A DNA stretch of 64,000 bases from Alphaproteobacteria bacterium (GTDB taxonomy: Bacteria; Pseudomonadota; Alphaproteobacteria; ATCC43930; CGMCC-115725). A model generated the notes under the pieces. It did not search any database. It worked only from the letters and a program-made list of their open reading frames with translations, and was not told the DNA's origin. The translations under genes and the position numbers were made by a program. The stretch is taken from the NCBI GenBank assembly GCA_028871455.1, contig JAGWNF010000008.1:48913-112912 (forward strand), given 5' to 3'. Of this stretch, positions 56,345 through 64,000 are shown piece after piece. The stretch's first letter is position 1. Every line of letters starts with the position of its first letter.

Positions 56345-57486
56345 TGCCGCTCGCGGTCTACATCCACTGGCCGTTCTGCAAGTCGAAGTGCCCGTACTGC
56401 GACTTCAACAGCCATGTGCGCGAGCGCATCGACGAAGCGCGCTGGCGCGCGGCGCTTCTGGCCGAGCTCGCCTGGTGGGCGGAGCAGACCGAAGGCGCGA
56501 CCGTCACCAGCGTCTTCTTCGGCGGCGGCACGCCGTCGCTGATGGAGCCGGCGACGGTGGCGGCGCTGCTGCAGGCGATCGCCGGACACTGGCATCTCGC
56601 CGCCGATTGCGAAGTGACGCTCGAAGCCAATCCGACCTCGGTCGAGGCGGCGCGCTTCGCGGCGCTGCGCGAGGCCGGCGTCGGCCGCGTCTCGCTCGGC
56701 GTCCAGGCGCTCGACGATGCGGCGCTCAAGTTCCTCGGCCGCGGCCATAACGCGGCCGAAGCCCGCGCCGCGGTCGATCTGGCGCGCGCGGCCTTCCCGC
56801 GCTTCTCCTTCGATCTCATCTACGCCAGGCCCGGCCAAACGGTCGCGGCGTGGCGACAGGAACTGGCGGAGGCGCTGGCGCTGGCCGGCGATCATCTGTC
56901 GCTTTATCAGCTCACCATCGAGTCCGGCACCGCCTTCGCGACCGCGGCGGCGCGCGGCGATTTCGATCTTCCGGACGAGGATGCCGCCGGTGCGCTCTAC
57001 GAAGCGACACAGGAGACGCTGGGCACCGCCGGCCTGCCGGCCTACGAGATCTCGAACCATGCGCGGCGCGGCGCCGAATGCCGCCACAACCTCGCCTATT
57101 GGCGCGGCCAGGATTATCTCGGCGTCGGTCCGGGCGCGCATGGCCGGCTCACCAGCGGCCCGGCGCGGTTCGCGACGCGGCAATTGAAAGCGCCCGAGAC
57201 CTGGCTGGCGGCGGTCGAGGGACGCGGTCACGGCACCGAGGAGATGGTGCGACTGTCGCCGGCGGAGCGCCGCGGCGAACTCGTCATGATGGGCCTCAGG
57301 CTCGCGGAAGGGATCGCGCGCGACCGGTTCATTGCCGCGACCGGCTCGGGCTTCGAGGACGCGTTCGGCGATCGTCTCGCGCCGCTGGTCGAGGGCGGCT
57401 TTCTCGAATTGACCGCCGCGAGCCTGCGCGCGACGCCCGCCGGCCGCCAGCGCCTCAACGCCGTGCTCGGCCGGGTACTCGCTTGA
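56341..57486 (+). CDS. hemW: HemW family radical SAM heme chaperone
   Basis: This 381-residue radical SAM protein was formerly annotated as oxygen-independent coproporphyrinogen oxidase. It has the [4Fe-4S] motif CKSKCPYC (C13, C17, C20), [10 protein letters not shown] for SAM, and the HemW-typical [34 protein letters not shown]. As usual for HemW it lacks the extra N-terminal residues of HemN. The start ATG at 56341 overlaps the rdgB stop. Confidence 0.94.
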   Translation: MMPLAVYIHWPFCKSKCPYCDFNSHVRERIDEARWRAALLAELAWWAEQTEGATVTSVFFGGGTPSLMEPATVAALLQAIAGHWHLAADCEVTLEANPTSVEAARFAALREAGVGRVSLGVQALDDAALKFLGRGHNAAEARAAVDLARAAFPRFSFDLIYARPGQTVAAWRQELAEALALAGDHLSLYQLTIESGTAFATAAARGDFDLPDEDAAGALYEATQETLGTAGLPAYEISNHARRGAECRHNLAYWRGQDYLGVGPGAHGRLTSGPARFATRQLKAPETWLAAVEGRGHGTEEMVRLSPAERRGELVMMGLRLAEGIARDRFIAATGSGFEDAFGDRLAPLVEGGFLELTAASLRATPAGRQRLNAVLGRVLA

Positions 57487-57494
57487 GCCGTCGT

Positions 57495-58187
57495 TCAGTA
57501 CCACATTTCCATGCGCAGACCCCGCGAGTCGCGTTCTTCGGGGCAGACGAGTCGGCATTTGCGCCCATCGGCAGCGTCACGGGCCGCGATGGCGCATGCA
57601 CAGGCATCAAGCAAGTCATCTGCACCGGCCTTTCGACGCGGCAACTGCGCGAGCCATTCGGCGAGTTTTCGAAATCCGTGGCGCTCGAGAAGAGCGATGC
57701 GTTCGGCACGTCCGGCGGCGGTCTTCTTGCTGGGCAGCGGGACATCCAAATTGAGGCGGTGGAAGATGAGTTCGGGATGCGTTTCGCGGAGAAGCGAATT
57801 CTGACGCTCGGGCGTGACGAAGCGATCGACTTCGGCGATTTTTGGCAAGATGCAGAAGCATTGGCGGGATAGGCCTTTGCCGTCAGCTTTTGCCCAGGCA
57901 TTCGCCTTAGAGTAATCGCTGCAAAAATCCAGCAACGGCCGACGAACGCCGAGGAAGATACGTGAGCGCGCCGAGCCGAGCTTTTCGCGCGCCGCGAGGT
58001 CGCATGCCCGATAGCTAGACCGCGCGCTTTCGGGCAGGCCAATTGGAATGTCGATCATCGCAACCGCATTGTGGATGGTTAGCAGCTCGTCGATCGATTC
58101 GAAAATTTGAAAGCGACTTTGGCCCCTACGATCGATCGATACAGCAACCCAACCGCTGCGGCAGCCGTCGATCCCAACTGCTTCCAT
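57495..58187 (-). CDS. DUF429 family protein
   Basis: This 230-residue predicted RNase-H-fold nuclease-like protein has GIDGCRSGWVAVSID (5-19), MIDIPIGLPESARSSYRACDLAAREKLG, an ETHPELIF motif and the C-terminal DDLLDACACAIAAR. The arrangement of acidic residues matches DUF429, which has no proven function. Composition is slightly less GC-rich than the neighbours, which could indicate acquisition. It is convergent with hemW, eight bases apart. Confidence 0.85.
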   Translation of the reverse strand: MEAVGIDGCRSGWVAVSIDRRGQSRFQIFESIDELLTIHNAVAMIDIPIGLPESARSSYRACDLAAREKLGSARSRIFLGVRRPLLDFCSDYSKANAWAKADGKGLSRQCFCILPKIAEVDRFVTPERQNSLLRETHPELIFHRLNLDVPLPSKKTAAGRAERIALLERHGFRKLAEWLAQLPRRKAGADDLLDACACAIAARDAADGRKCRLVCPEERDSRGLRMEMWY

Positions 58188-58208
58188 CGGAGTCCACCGG
58201 CCTGCCGG

Positions 58209-59456
58209 TTACTCGCCTAGTGTCCGGAAGTCGGTCGGCGCCGGATCGATCACCGTCGGCTCGCCGCGGCCGACCTCGAGCACGGCCAGACCGCGCTGCG
58301 TCACGCCGCTCGGCAGCAGCCGGAAGATGCCGTCGACGCCGGCGAAGCCGTTGGGATTGGTGAGCGCGGTGGCCGACAGGCCGCCGCCGTCATGCGCGAG
58401 CGTCACCACCAGCGACACCGCGTCGTAAGGCAACGTCGCCAGCCGCGGCGGCGCCTGGCCGTAGAGCGCCTGGTAGCGCCCGACGAACTGGGCACGGGCG
58501 GCCGGCGCCGGCGCGGCGTACCAGCCGCCGGCGAGCGCGGGTTCAGTGCCGAGGCCCGGCTCGTCCCACAAGCCGGTGCCGAGATATTTCACCGTGTCGG
58601 GGTCGATGTTGTCGTAGGGCAGCAGCGGCGCCAGCAGCCGCAGCCGCGTGCCGCCTTCCGGCAGCAGCAGCGCGTCGCAATCGAGATTCTGGGCGAAATC
58701 GCTCACGATCGGCGTCAGGTCGGTCGTGCCGGGATCGTAGGTGGCGACGCGCACCACGCTGGCGCTGGCGTTGGTGCCGACCGCGGCCTTGAGCGCGTCG
58801 ATCGCGAGGTTGCCGTAAGGCGAATCGGGCGCCAGAACGGCGAAGTGGGTGTGGCCCTTGCTCATCGCGTATTGCACCACGCGCGCGATTTCCTGCGCCG
58901 GCTGAAAGCCGAGCAGGAAGACGCCACCGCCCGCGACCGTCATCGAGTTCGAGAAGGCGAGCACGGGAACGTTGGCGGCGGCGGCAATCGGCTTCACCGC
59001 CTCGGCCTCGGCGGCGAGCAGCGGTCCGATGATCACCTGCGCGCCCTGCTGGATGACGTCGCGCGCGGCCGCCGCGGCATCGTCGGGCGAGCCCTGGGTG
59101 TCGCGCGGCAAGAGGGTGATGCCGCTGTCGGGCTGCTCGAAGAGCGCCATCTGCGCCGCGTTGAGCATCGCTTGGCCGAGCGCGGCGCTCGGCCCCGAAA
59201 GCGGCAGCAACAGGCCGACGCGCGGCGGACCCGACGGCGCCGGTACCGCCGGCGTCACCGGCGCGGGCGGCGGGGTCGGTTGCACCGCCGGACCCGGGGG
59301 CGGCGCAGCCGCTGGGGGCGCGGCTTGCGGCGACTTCGCGCCTCCCGTTATGTTCAAGGCGGAGCACGAGACGAGCGCGAGCGCGGAAAGGGCGAGCCAT
59401 GCCGCGATCCAAAGGCGCGGCCGGCGCGGAACGCGGAACCAAACCCCGAACGGCAA
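58209..59456 (-). CDS. LpoA/YraM-like penicillin-binding protein activator lipoprotein
   Basis: The protein has about 415 residues. I start it at TTG 59456, preceded by AAGGGAG at ideal spacing. This opens a lipoprotein signal ([18 protein letters not shown], lipobox Cys). A Pro/Ala-rich linker of about 50 residues follows, then a type I periplasmic-binding fold: GLLLPLSGPSAALGQAMLNAAQMALFE, LPRDTQGSPDDAAAAARDVIQQGAQVIIGPLLAAEAEAV, and ALPYDAVSLVVTLAH. It probably sits in the outer membrane and activates PBP1A. Its first 58 bases overlap the start of the divergent rsmI gene. Confidence 0.85.
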   Translation of the reverse strand: MPFGVWFRVPRRPRLWIAAWLALSALALVSCSALNITGGAKSPQAAPPAAAPPPGPAVQPTPPPAPVTPAVPAPSGPPRVGLLLPLSGPSAALGQAMLNAAQMALFEQPDSGITLLPRDTQGSPDDAAAAARDVIQQGAQVIIGPLLAAEAEAVKPIAAAANVPVLAFSNSMTVAGGGVFLLGFQPAQEIARVVQYAMSKGHTHFAVLAPDSPYGNLAIDALKAAVGTNASASVVRVATYDPGTTDLTPIVSDFAQNLDCDALLLPEGGTRLRLLAPLLPYDNIDPDTVKYLGTGLWDEPGLGTEPALAGGWYAAPAPAARAQFVGRYQALYGQAPPRLATLPYDAVSLVVTLAHDGGGLSATALTNPNGFAGVDGIFRLLPSGVTQRGLAVLEVGRGEPTVIDPAPTDFRTLGE

Positions 59457-60352
59457 GCGCGAACTCCCTTGGCAACGCGGCGCGGGGCGCCGAGGGTAAA
59501 GGGGCGGGCGAATCAAGTAAACTCGCTCCCGGCCTCTATCTCGTCGCGACGCCGATCGGCAATCTCGCCGACGTGACCCTGCGAGCGCTCGACGTCCTGC
59601 GCGGCGTCGACGCGGTGCTGTGCGAGGATACGCGGGTCACGGCCAAGCTCTTGACGCGCTACGGCATCGCCGCCGTGACCCAACCTTATCACGATCACAA
59701 CGCCGAGCGCGTGCGGCCGGCGATCCTGGCGCGGCTCACGGCCGGCGCCGCGCTGGCGCTGGTATCGGATGCCGGCACGCCGTTGGTTTCCGATCCCGGT
59801 TACAAATTGGTGCAGGCGGCGCTCGCCGCCGGCGTCGCGGTGACCGCGGTGCCCGGACCGTCGGCGGCGCTGGCGGCGCTGTCGAGCTCGGGCCTGCCGC
59901 CCGATCGTTTCCTGTTTGCGGGTTTCCTGCCGGCCAAGGCGGCCGCACGCCGCCGCGTGCTCGACGACCTCAAGGACGTCGCGGCGACGCTGCTTTTCTT
60001 TGAAAGCGCGCCACGGCTCGCCGAGAGCCTCGCCGACATGACGGAAATTTTAGGTGTGCGGCCGGCGGCGATCGCGCGCGAGTTGACCAAGCTGCACGAG
60101 GAGATACGCCGCGGTGCGCTTACCGAGCTGGCGGCGCATTACCGCGCGGCGGGTCCGCCCAAGGGCGAGCTGGTGATCGTCGTCGGACCGCCCGCGCCGG
60201 CCGCGGCGAGCGACGCCGAGCTCGATCGCGCGCTCGACGCGGCGCTCGCGCATAAGAGCCTGCGCGAAGCGGTCGACGCCGTCGCGGCGGCAACCGGCGC
60301 CCGGCGCCGCCACGTCTATGGCCGGGCGCTCGCGCTCAAGGGCGGGCGATGA
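59399..60352 (+). CDS. rsmI: 16S rRNA (cytidine(1402)-2'-O)-methyltransferase RsmI
   Basis: This 317-residue tetrapyrrole-methylase-fold enzyme modifies C1402 in the ribosomal P site. Motifs are [83 protein letters not shown] and ELTKLHEE. The ATG at 59399 is the only plausible start and adds a 42-residue basic leader before the domain. Order lpoA-rsmI-yraN-BON matches the E. coli yraLMNP neighbourhood. Confidence 0.95.
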   Translation: MPRSKGAAGAERGTKPRTASANSLGNAARGAEGKGAGESSKLAPGLYLVATPIGNLADVTLRALDVLRGVDAVLCEDTRVTAKLLTRYGIAAVTQPYHDHNAERVRPAILARLTAGAALALVSDAGTPLVSDPGYKLVQAALAAGVAVTAVPGPSAALAALSSSGLPPDRFLFAGFLPAKAAARRRVLDDLKDVAATLLFFESAPRLAESLADMTEILGVRPAAIARELTKLHEEIRRGALTELAAHYRAAGPPKGELVIVVGPPAPAAASDAELDRALDAALAHKSLREAVDAVAAATGARRRHVYGRALALKGGR

Positions 60353-60723
60353 GCCGCCGGACGGCGCGCGGCGCGGCGGCCCACCGGCGCGGCGAATGGG
60401 CCGAGCGCCTCTGTCTCTGGCACCTGCGCTTGAAGGGCTATCGCGTCCTGGCGCGGCGCTACCGCACGCCGGTCGGCGAGATCGACCTGATCGCGCGCCG
60501 CGGCCGCACTCTCGCGGCGATCGAGGTCAAGGCGCGCGCCGACGAGGGCCGCGCCGCCGAGTCGGTGCTGTGGCGGCAGCGCGGCCGTATCGCCCGCGCC
60601 TTGGAGCATTTCCTCAAGAGCCGACCCGATCTCGGCGATGCCGAACTGCGCTTCGACGTCATGCTGGTAGCGCCGCGCAGCTGGCCGCGGCACCTGCGGG
60701 ACGCCTGGCGCGCCGGCGAATAG
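60349..60723 (+). CDS. yraN: YraN/UPF0102 family endonuclease-like protein
   Basis: This 124-residue PD-(D/E)XK-fold protein has [38 protein letters not shown], then [10 protein letters not shown] with the catalytic-type E-x-K, and a C-terminal [15 protein letters not shown]. Its biological role is unsettled; a Holliday-junction-like nuclease is suspected. The start overlaps the rsmI stop. Confidence 0.92.
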   Translation: MSRRTARGAAAHRRGEWAERLCLWHLRLKGYRVLARRYRTPVGEIDLIARRGRTLAAIEVKARADEGRAAESVLWRQRGRIARALEHFLKSRPDLGDAELRFDVMLVAPRSWPRHLRDAWRAGE

Positions 60724-60800
60724 GTGTCACGGCGAAGGCTCTTGCCCGCCGCGCCGTCGGCCGCGATAGTTTCGACACCGTTCCGTTCCGGGAGTTCCGC

Positions 60801-61559
60801 TTGCCCCGCCCACGCTGCCGCCTTCGTACGCTGATTCCGCTGGCGCTGCCCGTCGCGCTTTCGGGCTGCCTCGTCGTCGCCGCCGCCGGCACCGGCAGCA
60901 GCATCGGTTACGTCGCCACCGAGGATCGCTCGCTGAAGCAGAACGCCGACGATATCGTCGCCTGCACCCAGGCGATCCAGCTCTGGGCGCAGTTCAACAC
61001 CCAGCTCAACGACGATCTCAACTGCCACACCTACGCCGGCCGCATGCTGGTGACCGGCAACGTGCCGAACCAGGCGTGGCGCGACGAAGCGATCCAGCGC
61101 GCCTGGCGGGCGGCGAACGTGAAGCAGGTCTACGACGAGATCACGGTCGGCTCCGGCGAAGGCTTCATGAGCGACGCCCACGACACGGTGACGACGCAGA
61201 AGCTCAAGGCCGAGCTGCTCGCCGATACCGACGTCCACTCGAACAACTACATCATCACCACCGAGAATCGCATCGTCTACATACTGGGCTCGGCGCACAG
61301 CACGGCGGAGAAGCGGCGCGTCATCGACCGGGCGCGCGCCATGAGCGGCGTGCGGCGCGTCGTGGCGTTCATCGACGTCAACGCGCCGACGCAGCCGGCG
61401 GCCGCCGGCAGCACCGGCTCGGCCAACGCCACGCCGAGCAGCGCCGCGCCGACGGGCACCGAAAGCGCGCCGGTGCCGTCGCCGCCGCCGGCCGCCGAAA
61501 GCACCGCACCCGGTGCGCCGACGTCGGGCGGCCCGATCACCGTAACGCCGCTGCACTAG
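60801..61559 (+). CDS. BON-domain lipoprotein (YraP/DolP-like)
   Basis: This is a 252-residue protein. The start is taken as TTG 60801 after GGGAG, giving a lipoprotein signal peptide (LIPLALPVALSGC). Two BON domains follow: ADDIVACTQAIQLWAQFNTQL...CHTYAGRMLVTGNVPNQAWRDEAIQRAWRAANVKQVYDEI and VTTQKLKAELLADTDVHSNNYIITTENRIVYILGSAHSTAEKRRVIDRARAMSGVRRVVAFI. A disordered Ala/Pro/Ser tail (about 200-252) follows. DolP homologues bind anionic lipid and support outer-membrane integrity. Confidence 0.88.
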   Translation: MPRPRCRLRTLIPLALPVALSGCLVVAAAGTGSSIGYVATEDRSLKQNADDIVACTQAIQLWAQFNTQLNDDLNCHTYAGRMLVTGNVPNQAWRDEAIQRAWRAANVKQVYDEITVGSGEGFMSDAHDTVTTQKLKAELLADTDVHSNNYIITTENRIVYILGSAHSTAEKRRVIDRARAMSGVRRVVAFIDVNAPTQPAAAGSTGSANATPSSAAPTGTESAPVPSPPPAAESTAPGAPTSGGPITVTPLH

Positions 61560-61569
61560 GACGCACGCG

Positions 61570-62538
61570 ATGGCTCTCCAGGTCGCGATTCAGATGGACC
61601 CGATGGAGACCATCAACGTCGCGGCCGATTCGACCTTCGTCTTGGCGCTCGAAGCCCAGGCGCGCGGCCACGGCCTGCTTCATTATCTGCCGCGCGACCT
61701 GACGTTGGGTGACGGCGGCCAGCTGACGGCGCGTGCGCGGCCGCTGCGGGTGCGTCGCGACGCGCCGCATTACGAGCTCGGTCCGGCGCGCCTTCTCGAT
61801 CTCGCCACGGTCGATCTGGTGCTGATGCGCCAGGATCCGCCGTTCGACATGGCCTACATCACGGCGACCCATCTGCTCGAGCATGTGAGTCGGCGGGTAC
61901 TGGTGGTGAACGATCCCGCCGGCGTGCGTAACGCGCCGGAGAAGCTGTTCGCGACCCATTTCATGGGATTGATGCCGCCGACGCTGATCACCAGCGATCC
62001 CGCGGCGATCGCGGAGTTCCGCCATCGCCATGGCGACGTGATCCTGAAGCCGATCTTCGGCAATGGCGGCGCCGGCGTCTTCCATCTGAAGTCCGACGAC
62101 GACAATCTGAATGCGCTGCTCGAGATGTTCACTCGGCTCTATCGCGAGCCGATCATTGTCCAGCGCTACCTGCCCGAGATCCGCCAAGGCGACAAGCGGA
62201 TCATCCTGGTCGAGGGCGAGCCCGTCGGCGCCGTGCTGCGCGTGCCGCAGGCGGGCGAGGCGCGCGCCAACCTCCATGTCGGCGGCACGGCGAAGAAGGC
62301 GACGCTCACGGCGCGCGATCGCGCGATCTGTGCCGCGATCGGGCCGACGCTGCGCGAGCAGGGCCTGGTCTTCGTCGGCATCGATGTCATCGGCGATTAT
62401 CTCACCGAGATCAACGTCACCTCGCCGACCGGCATCCAGGAGATCAACCGACTCGACGGCGGGCGGCTCGAGACCGCGGTCTGGGACGCGATCGATGCGC
62501 GGCTCGCCGCCGGCAAGCGCCGCTATTCGGCTTCCTGA
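61570..62538 (+). CDS. gshB: glutathione synthetase
   Basis: This 322-residue ATP-grasp ligase adds glycine to gamma-glutamylcysteine. It has the N-terminal VAIQMDPMETINVAADSTFVLALEAQARGH, DLVLMRQDPPFDMAYITATHLLE, the ATP-grasp part VILKPIFGNGGAGVFHL, LPEIRQGDKRIILVEGEPVGAVLR, and the metal-binding DVIGDYLTEINVTSPTGIQEI. It lies ten bases after the BON gene and overlaps the convergent dps gene by 16 bases. Confidence 0.97.
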   Translation: MALQVAIQMDPMETINVAADSTFVLALEAQARGHGLLHYLPRDLTLGDGGQLTARARPLRVRRDAPHYELGPARLLDLATVDLVLMRQDPPFDMAYITATHLLEHVSRRVLVVNDPAGVRNAPEKLFATHFMGLMPPTLITSDPAAIAEFRHRHGDVILKPIFGNGGAGVFHLKSDDDNLNALLEMFTRLYREPIIVQRYLPEIRQGDKRIILVEGEPVGAVLRVPQAGEARANLHVGGTAKKATLTARDRAICAAIGPTLREQGLVFVGIDVIGDYLTEINVTSPTGIQEINRLDGGRLETAVWDAIDARLAAGKRRYSAS

Positions 62539-63005
62539 ACGTGGGCCTCGAGGAACCACAGCGCCTTGTCGAGGGCGCGTGAGTAGGCCGTAAAGATGTC
62601 GGCGGTATCGGCGTCGCCGGCCTCGTCGGTCTGATCGATCGCGGTGCGCACCAGGTTCGCGGCCTTGCCGTAGCGCTCGATCAGCGCCGCCAGGTGATCC
62701 TTCGAGCTGTAGATTTCGGTCGGATAGGCGGCGAGCGCCGTCGCCTTGGCGACGGTCTGCGTGGTGCCCAGCGCCGTGCCGCCAAGCTGGACGACGCGCT
62801 CCGCCAGCGTGTCGACATGGCCGTCGATCTCGGTGCGGAACGTGTCGATCATTTCGTGCAGCGCGATGAAGCGGGGCCCCTTGATGTTCCAGTGCGCCTG
62901 CTTGGTGAGCAGCGCGAGGTCGATGGCGTCGGCGAGGCGCGCGTTCAGGATCTCGATCGATACCTTCTTGGAATTCGATGGCAGATCGTTCTTGGTTGCG
63001 TACAC
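62523..63005 (-). CDS. dps: Dps family DNA-protection/ferritin-like protein
   Basis: This 160-residue four-helix mini-ferritin oxidises and stores iron and coats DNA in stress. The ferroxidase ligands are present with canonical spacing: H38, H50, D54, D65 and E69. Sequence landmarks are LTKQAHWNIKGPRFIALHEMID and RYGKAANLVRTAIDQTDEAGDADTADIF. The start is GTG at 63005 after AGGAGG. An Irr-type palindrome lies just upstream (63031-63047), indicating iron control. Confidence 0.95.
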   Translation of the reverse strand: MYATKNDLPSNSKKVSIEILNARLADAIDLALLTKQAHWNIKGPRFIALHEMIDTFRTEIDGHVDTLAERVVQLGGTALGTTQTVAKATALAAYPTEIYSSKDHLAALIERYGKAANLVRTAIDQTDEAGDADTADIFTAYSRALDKALWFLEAHVQEAE

Positions 63006-63030
63006 GGCAAGCCTCCTGAGGATTGAACTC

Positions 63031-63047
63031 TTTAGAATTGTTCTAGA
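63031..63047. promoter_or_regulatory. Irr-type iron control element (ICE box) upstream of dps
   Basis: TTTAGAATTGTTCTAGA matches the alphaproteobacterial Irr box TTTAGAA-N3-TTCTAAA at all but one dyad position. It lies 26-42 bases before the dps GTG, where it would overlap the promoter. Repression of iron storage by Irr under iron limitation would fit. Confidence 0.65.
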
Positions 63048-63100
63048 TTATTCCGAAACGGCGCCCGGCGCCAGCCGCATTTCGCGGCAGCAGCTATGAG

Positions 63101-63544
63101 TTATAGCTTGGTCTGGCGGGTTGCCGGGGTCAGCGGGCCGAGATTCTGGCTGCACGCCACGATGTCGCCGGGCCGGTGCTGCGGCGTGCGGCTATGGGTT
63201 TCGGCATAGATCATCCGGCGGCTCGCACCGCTGTCGTAGAAATAGAGTTCAAGCACGCAGTCGGCGCTGCGGTACTGCCAGATTTCCGCCGGCGGATCCG
63301 TACGGCGCAGATCGGGATCGCCGATCAGCGCCGTCACCTGCTCGGGCGCCAGGCCCTTAAGGTTGGCGATGGCCGGCGGCTGGCCGAGTGCGGCCAGGGT
63401 GGGTGCGACGGTTGGACGGGAGGCCGACTGCGGCGCGCCGGCCCAGGGTCCGTTGCTGCAGGCGGCGAGCAACAGACCGGCGACCAGCATGGCGGGCGTC
63501 CGCCGCGCGTGATCGAATACCTGCTCAATCCTGGCCTTGCCCAT
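63101..63544 (-). CDS. small lipoprotein of unknown function
   Basis: This 147-residue protein has a lipoprotein signal (MLVAGLLLAACSN, lipobox Cys about 29), a short Ala/Pro linker, and a C-terminal domain with LKGLAPEQVTALIGDPDLRRTDPPAEIWQYRSADCVLELYFY, reminiscent of SmpA/OmlA-like small outer-membrane lipoproteins. Two later Cys residues could pair. The N-terminal 18 residues before the hydrophobic core are unusually long, so a start at the internal ATG before LVAGLLL is possible. Confidence 0.65.
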   Translation of the reverse strand: MGKARIEQVFDHARRTPAMLVAGLLLAACSNGPWAGAPQSASRPTVAPTLAALGQPPAIANLKGLAPEQVTALIGDPDLRRTDPPAEIWQYRSADCVLELYFYDSGASRRMIYAETHSRTPQHRPGDIVACSQNLGPLTPATRQTKL

Positions 63545-64000
63545 GCGTCACGTCCGTCGCGGAGATACGCGGCCGGGCCGGCAGAACGAGAGAACTTCAA
63601 GAGAATGCGGACCCGCGCCCGGCTTCGGCGCGTTCATCCAAGGCCGCAGAACCCCGACAACCTCCCCCGCTCCCGCCGCCGACCGGCGGGACGAAAAGCG
63701 TCAAGCCTTTCAAGGCTCAAGATAACGCGACTCGATGCGCAAAATAAAGCGCAATTTCGGTATTAGGTAGCAAACTCCGGTTAGATCAAATCCAAGATAT
63801 TTGACTCTCGCCTCTGGAGGGAGTCATGAGTCGCCCAATAACCTAAGAGGGGTGACCTGCTCCCCGGAAATGCCCTCGGTTTGAGGTAGGGTCCGTTCTT
63901 CGGTGAACTGCTCCCCAACTTTGGACCACGCTACTGGCCTTTTTCCAGGCATGTCGGTCATGGCGGGCCGTGTGCCGCTGACCGATTGATCAGCTCAATC
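63545..64000. other. right-edge intergenic region with possible insertion-sequence ends
   Basis: No gene is supported here. Two direct repeats, GGTGACCTGCTCCCC at 63851-63865 and GGTGAACTGCTCCCC at 63902-63916 (the latter followed by AACTTTGGACCA), resemble terminal sequences of IS3-type elements. An element may therefore begin at the window edge. Confidence 0.3.

Overview
The window looks like a chromosome segment of a GC-rich Alphaproteobacterium, probably Rhodospirillales-like. The signs are a conserved hrcA-grpE / rph-rdgB-hemW neighbourhood, a phoR-pstCAB-phoU-phoB operon, GlnD, a UbiH-type hydroxylase, PEP-CTERM surface proteins and an Irr-type iron box. Most genes are ordinary, densely packed housekeeping genes. 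Against that background, two AT-richer insertions at about 16.9-20.0 kb and 25.8-28.6 kb stand out.

Layout. 0-8.7 kb: yggS, an L,D-transpeptidase, a 1706-residue Asn/Thr-repeat PEP-CTERM protein behind a palindromic CtrA-like site, an M23 peptidase and a LOG-family protein. 8.7-13 kb: tRNA-Gly(GCC), a thioredoxin-TPR co-chaperone, a Lon-N domain protein, Trm112, a DUF971 protein, cytochrome b561 and a UbiH-type hydroxylase. 13-21.6 kb: two ammonium transporter genes flank a small secreted protein and a PP2C phosphatase-Ser/Thr kinase fusion. An IS1595-family (ISXO2-like) transposon with passenger genes sits in front of the second amt. 21.7-25.3 kb: ftsK and lolA. 25.3-30.1 kb: a decayed region with three truncated gene remnants, and a second, unrelated IS1595-family transposon with an intact 8-bp target duplication; then xth and a small methyltransferase. 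30-39.7 kb: an orphan OmpR-type regulator, PBP1A and the phosphate regulon without pstS. 39.8-50.6 kb: mutS, glnD, an MFS transporter, dnaJ and dnaK. 50.8-55 kb: a DUF1848 protein, a PEP-CTERM/TPR composite protein, grpE and hrcA. 55-63.5 kb: rph, rdgB, hemW, DUF429, a yraM(lpoA)-rsmI(yraL)-yraN-BON(yraP) cluster, gshB, dps with an Irr-box, and a lipoprotein.

How the parts work together. Nitrogen control is represented by the two Amt channels and GlnD, phosphate control by PhoR/PhoB/PhoU/PstABC, and heat shock by DnaK/DnaJ/GrpE/HrcA. Envelope functions include PBP1A, the LpoA-like activator, L,D-transpeptidase, M23, LolA and the BON lipoprotein. The most novel material is the cargo of the two transposons (a HEPN-like Rx4H protein and several unrecognised proteins), a fold-back hairpin guarding one transposase start, and a protein whose PEP-CTERM anchor also reads as the signal peptide of a downstream TPR domain.
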